From Siphonodentalium dalli (Eukaryota; Mollusca; Scaphopoda; Gadilida; Siphonodentaliidae): a DNA stretch of 64,000 bases. Below the pieces are notes generated by a model. The model did no database searches. It worked only from the letters and a program-made list of their open reading frames with translations, and was not told the origin of the DNA. Of this stretch, positions 62,067 through 64,000 are shown piece after piece. The DNA lies in NCBI GenBank assembly GCA_032622095.1, contig CP136068.1, positions 154,653,151 to 154,717,150 of the forward strand, given 5' to 3'. How positions within the stretch are numbered: the first letter of the stretch is position 1; every line of letters begins with the position of its first letter. Made by a program: the position numbers and the translations under genes.

Positions 62067-62533
62067 GTACATTACATGTAACAGCCACAAGTTAAACATT
62101 CATTCGCGATTCTAGACCAAATGTTACGAAACCCGTTTATCTGTTTTACTCAGATTCTTCTGTAAAAAATAACACATCTGGCACAAAAAAGCCGTATGAA
62201 AGACATTGTTTTGTTTTAAATTGAATTGTTTATCCGTTACAGATGAAGTTTCAACTTCCTCAGAGAGACACCAATAAATGGAGTTGTTTTGTATTATTAA
62301 GTCAAGTGGATGTCTCATTTGGTTTCCAATTTGGTTTCAATTAAAATTTATTCCGGTTTTCATGCATGTCAGAAATACTTCTTTAGATTGTGTATAATTG
62401 AACACCCTTAAAAGTTCCACGCAAAAATGACACCAACTTGCACACATAGTCCATGGAATGCAAGAAAATCAACATCCATTTTTACGAACAAAAGTTCCAG
62501 GTTTTATAGAACAAACTGCTTCTATTTTTGTAG

Positions 62534-62647
62534 ACACAGACGAGTGTGCGTCGACTCCCTGTCAAAATGGCGGCACATGCAGTGACGTCATTGAAGGATA
62601 CACGTGTGCATGCGCAGCCGGATTTCAAGGGGTACATTGTGAAACAG
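62534..62647 (+). CDS. EGF exon 12 (copy of exon 8)
   Basis: 114 bp, phase 1-1, acceptor TTTTTGTAG, donor GTACAG; the peptide is identical to exon 8, with the VIEGY variant. The frame stays open across both splice sites (62458-62766), but the domain borders match the splice sites of all other exons. Confidence 0.8.
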
Positions 62648-63038
62648 GTACAGTACATAGAGCAGCCCCAAGATTAAGATTCATTCGCGATTCTAGACAA
62701 CATTTTACGAAAGCCGTTTGTCTTTTTTGTTCAGATTCTTCGGTTAAAATAACACATCTGGCATAAGAAAGGCCGCACGAAAGACACTGTTTTATTTTAT
62801 ATTGAATTGTTTATCCGTTACAGATATAGTTTCAACTTCTTCAGAGAGACACCTTAAGTGGCGTTGTTTTGTATTTTTAAGTCCAGTGCATGTCTCATTT
62901 GGTTTTCAATTAAAATTTATTCCGGTTTTCATGCAAGTCAGAAATACTTAAGACTATATTGTATAATTGTACACCTTTGAAAGTTCCACGCAAAATAGAC
63001 ACCAACTTTCATGGAACTTACGGCATCTATTTTTGTAG

Positions 63039-63087
63039 ACATAGACGAGTGTGCGTCGGTCCCCTGTCAAAATGGCGGCACATGCAG
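63039..63087 (+). pseudogene. Half EGF exon, chimeric break
   Basis: The first 49 bases match exon 9 ([15 protein letters not shown]) after an acceptor TTTTTGTAG. At 63087 the sequence jumps to the intron after exon 10 (ATTAACCCAATCTG, equal to 56361 on), deleting the second half of exon 9, exon 10 and the intron between. It also lacks about 55 bp before the acceptor compared with exon 9. Confidence 0.8.
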
Positions 63088-63354
63088 ATTAACCCAATCT
63101 GAAAAACGTTTACAGTTCATGTCAGATTTAACACCAAATTGTTCAGAATTTCCTACGCCAATGCTCCGCTTACTATTGGCAAAATAACCACATAGCCGTA
63201 CGGGCGCCAGAATCTTTAGGCGTGGTGTGCTCAGTAAATGTCATCTGATATACTAATAGTTACCTTGTCTTATAATGTATATATGACTTTGATACGGGGT
63301 CTATTTGCCAGGCATCGAAGTGATCATAATAGCTCATAATTAAGAGTGGGGGTC

Positions 63355-64000
63355 AAACACTTGGACGCTCTTTATATCAACTGCAGTAGGGGTACGTTGA
63401 CGCTCTTTATTATCCACTGCTAATTTGGGGGCAAAAACATGGACGCTCTTTATTATCTACTGTTATGGGGATAAAAAAAACATGGACGCTCTTTAATATA
63501 TATAGCTTTGTGGGACAAAACATGGACGCTCTTTATTATCCATTGCTTTGGGGGGGGGAAAGCATGGACGATCTTTATTATTTATTGCTTTCGGGGGGAG
63601 GGGCAAACATGGACGCTCTCTATTATCTATTGCTTTGGGGGGCAAACATGGACGCTCTTTATTGTCTATTTCTTTGGGGGGGGGCAAAACATGGACGCTC
63701 TTTATTATCTATTGCTTTGGGGTAAAACATGGACGCCCTTTGTTATCTATTGCTTTGGGGGGGCAAAACATGGACGCTCTCTATTATCTATTGCTTTGGG
63801 GAAACATGGCCGCTCTCTATTATCTATTGCTTTGGGGGGGGCAAAACATGGACGCTCTTTATTGTATATTACTTTGGGGGAAACATGGACGCTCTCTATT
63901 ATCTATTGCTTGGGGGCGCAAAACATGGACGCTCTGTATTATCCATTGCTTTGGGGGAAAACATGAACGCTCTTTATTATCTATTGCTTTGGGGGGAAAC
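63355..64000. repeat. G-run minisatellite, block 4 (runs off the window)
   Basis: It begins like block 2 (ACTTGGACGCTCTTTATATC, then GGGGTACGTTGACGCTC) but is shorter: after about 63720 it switches to a variant order found at 60365-60680 in block 3. This makes it a composite of blocks 2 and 3. It continues past the window edge. Confidence 0.93.

Larger units (their letters stand above)
61690..63005. repeat. Segmental duplication of 54263-55571
   Basis: About 1.3 kb, including EGF exons 11 and 12 and their introns, is nearly identical to 54263-55571. I noted only a handful of single-base differences (for example CAGACACAAG versus CAGCCACAAG) and one 6-bp indel. The start at 61690 follows unique sequence. 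Recent duplication or a haplotype/assembly join would both explain it. Confidence 0.85.

Overview
This is eukaryotic, metazoan DNA, most likely from a marine invertebrate. It is AT-rich, has spliced exons with GT/AG borders, carries calcium-binding EGF exons in the 1-1 phase typical of animal extracellular proteins, and is crowded with CR1/Jockey-type, Ty3/gypsy-type, hAT-like, piggyBac-like and foldback elements. The phylum cannot be fixed from the sequence: amphioxus, hemichordate, mollusc and brachiopod all remain possible. No rRNA, tRNA or CRISPR locus was found.

Host gene content is thin. On the + strand one exon (13269-13599) encodes a signal peptide plus a PAN/apple-like cysteine-rich domain and ends in phase 1. 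From 48.0 kb to 62.7 kb there are twelve complete 114-bp EGF exons, all phase 1-1, plus three broken copies. Every complete exon keeps the C1-x-S-x-P-C2 O-glucose consensus and the Asp/Asn-hydroxylation consensus, and all but the first keep the C2-x4-T-C3 O-fucose consensus. PAN and EGF exons are phase compatible and could be one secreted or membrane gene with a roughly 34-kb intron; that link is an inference. The EGF exons are spaced about 555-590 bp apart with near-identical introns, so the array grew by tandem duplication.

Layout. 1-13 kb: remnants of TIR elements, a tandem of 75-100 bp palindromes, a 375-bp piggyBac-like MITE with TTAA ends, a non-LTR 3' tail with (TATCC)n, decayed Ty3/gypsy integrase (+) and protease-RT-RNase H (-), and a hAT-like element with near-matching 8-bp target duplications. 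13.9-19.2 kb: a 5.3-kb imperfect palindrome whose arms carry tandem YY1-like ATGGCGGCC boxes and whose unpaired centre holds a probable two-exon gene fragment on the minus strand. 21.3-25.2 kb: a nearly full-length CR1/Jockey-type retrotransposon (minus) with endonuclease, RT and a mutated 2A-like peptide. 27-46 kb: foldback palindromes, several tandem arrays (62, 130 and about 143 bp units), a 726-bp TIR element with a perfect 9-bp target duplication, a second piggyBac-like MITE and a 411-bp element with perfect 34-bp TIRs enclosing a palindromic minisatellite.

48.3-64 kb: the EGF exons are interleaved with a G-run minisatellite of about 40 bp (consensus core ATGGACGCTCTTTATTATCT followed by a 3-bp-variable tail and 4-14 G). 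It has no stop codon in any of the three + frames, which creates many long but probably meaningless ORFs. One truncated EGF exon (59239-59345) is fused in frame to it. The end of the window (61.7-64 kb) is a near-identical, internally deleted copy of 54.3-57 kb, so either a recent segmental duplication or an assembly artefact is present.
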